NCBI RefSeq assembly: GCF_013870515.1 | Contig: NZ_JACBXA010000014.1 | Location: 1-53,464, forward strand | DNA from: Streptomyces albidus (ex Kaewkla and Franco 2022) | GTDB lineage: Bacteria > Actinomycetota > Actinomycetes > Streptomycetales > Streptomycetaceae | DNA length: 53,464 nucleotides | Reading direction: 5' to 3' | Part shown: one piece after another, positions 53,427 through 53,464 of the stretch | Position numbering within the stretch: the stretch's first letter is position 1 | Layout of the letters: each line of letters begins with the position of its first letter | Translations under genes and position numbers: made by a program | Notes under the pieces: generated by a model | Databases searched by the model: none | What the model saw: only the letters and a program-made list of their open reading frames with translations | What the model was told of the DNA's origin: nothing

Positions 53427-53464
53427 TCAGGCGATGCGGGAGGGCAAGAAGGGCCGGAAGAAGG
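53427..53464 (-). CDS. Possible C-terminal end of a minus-strand gene entering from the right
   Basis: The last bases read FFRPFLPSRIA followed by TGA on the minus strand, 16 bp before the hairpin at 53385-53411. With only 11 codons visible this is weak, and the hairpin is the main support. Family cannot be judged. Confidence 0.25.
   Translation of the reverse strand, partial: FFRPFLPSRIA

Overview
The window is a high-GC actinomycete chromosome segment, almost certainly Streptomyces or a close relative. The evidence is the strong third-position GC bias, a mycothiol gene (mshB), GTG and TTG starts, Tat and lipobox exports, SpoIIE-type phosphatases with GAF/PAS sensors, a LAL-type LuxR regulator, and twin BldK-like oligopeptide transporters. 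No rRNA, tRNA, CRISPR array, insertion sequence, integrase or transposase was recognised.

Layout. (1) 1-2488, minus strand: the N-terminal part of a Gly/Pro-rich protein, a DUF6113-like membrane protein, mshB, and a 64-aa membrane peptide. (2) 2707-4932, plus: an S9 (DPP-IV-type) peptidase converging on a peptide transporter across a strong hairpin. (3) 5098-18553: two complete five-gene oligopeptide ABC transporter operons on the minus strand. Their gene orders differ (C-SBP-B-D-F and SBP-B-C-D-F), and an unrelated membrane protein lies between them on the plus strand. (4) 18792-24919: typA/bipA, a solitary lipoprotein SBP divergent from a MarR-GNAT fusion with a palindromic operator, and a second GNAT. 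(5) 25575-29338: a three-subunit succinate dehydrogenase (anchor, flavoprotein, Fe-S) ending in a textbook terminator. (6) 29592-40786: a Tat-exported serine hydrolase, two tandem SpoIIE/HATPase switch proteins preceded by a small SPOR-like protein, a GntR/UTRA regulator, a DUF4232-like lipoprotein with a structured leader, and a Tat metallophosphoesterase. (7) 40817-45064: a LAL regulator and an ATPase with a DUF234-like C-terminus. (8) 45287-53296: a housekeeping block of ychF, a DUF6542-like protein, ispH, xseA-xseB, a RutE/HadB-like nitroreductase, a DUF4245-like protein, glpX and a GNAT.

Functional reading. The left third is built for peptide capture and breakdown: 2 full Opp/Bld-type importers, one orphan SBP and a cytoplasmic S9 peptidase. 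The middle couples respiration (Sdh) to envelope and partner-switching signalling. The right third is core metabolism and DNA repair.

Most notable irregularities: (a) an 18-bp exact copy of the ychF 3' end, with the reading frame and an adjacent stop preserved, lies on the far side of the ATPase gene, so the ATPase looks like a small cassette inserted at the end of ychF; (b) nested palindromes form the promoter of that ATPase; (c) a perfect 22-bp inverted repeat separates an SBP gene from its permease; (d) a MarR-GNAT fusion carries a perfect TTGACT-C-AGTCAA operator between it and a divergent SBP gene. Several genes have a -10-like hexamer exactly 6-7 nt before the start codon and no Shine-Dalgarno, suggesting leaderless transcripts. 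All family calls come from reading the sequence; no search was run.
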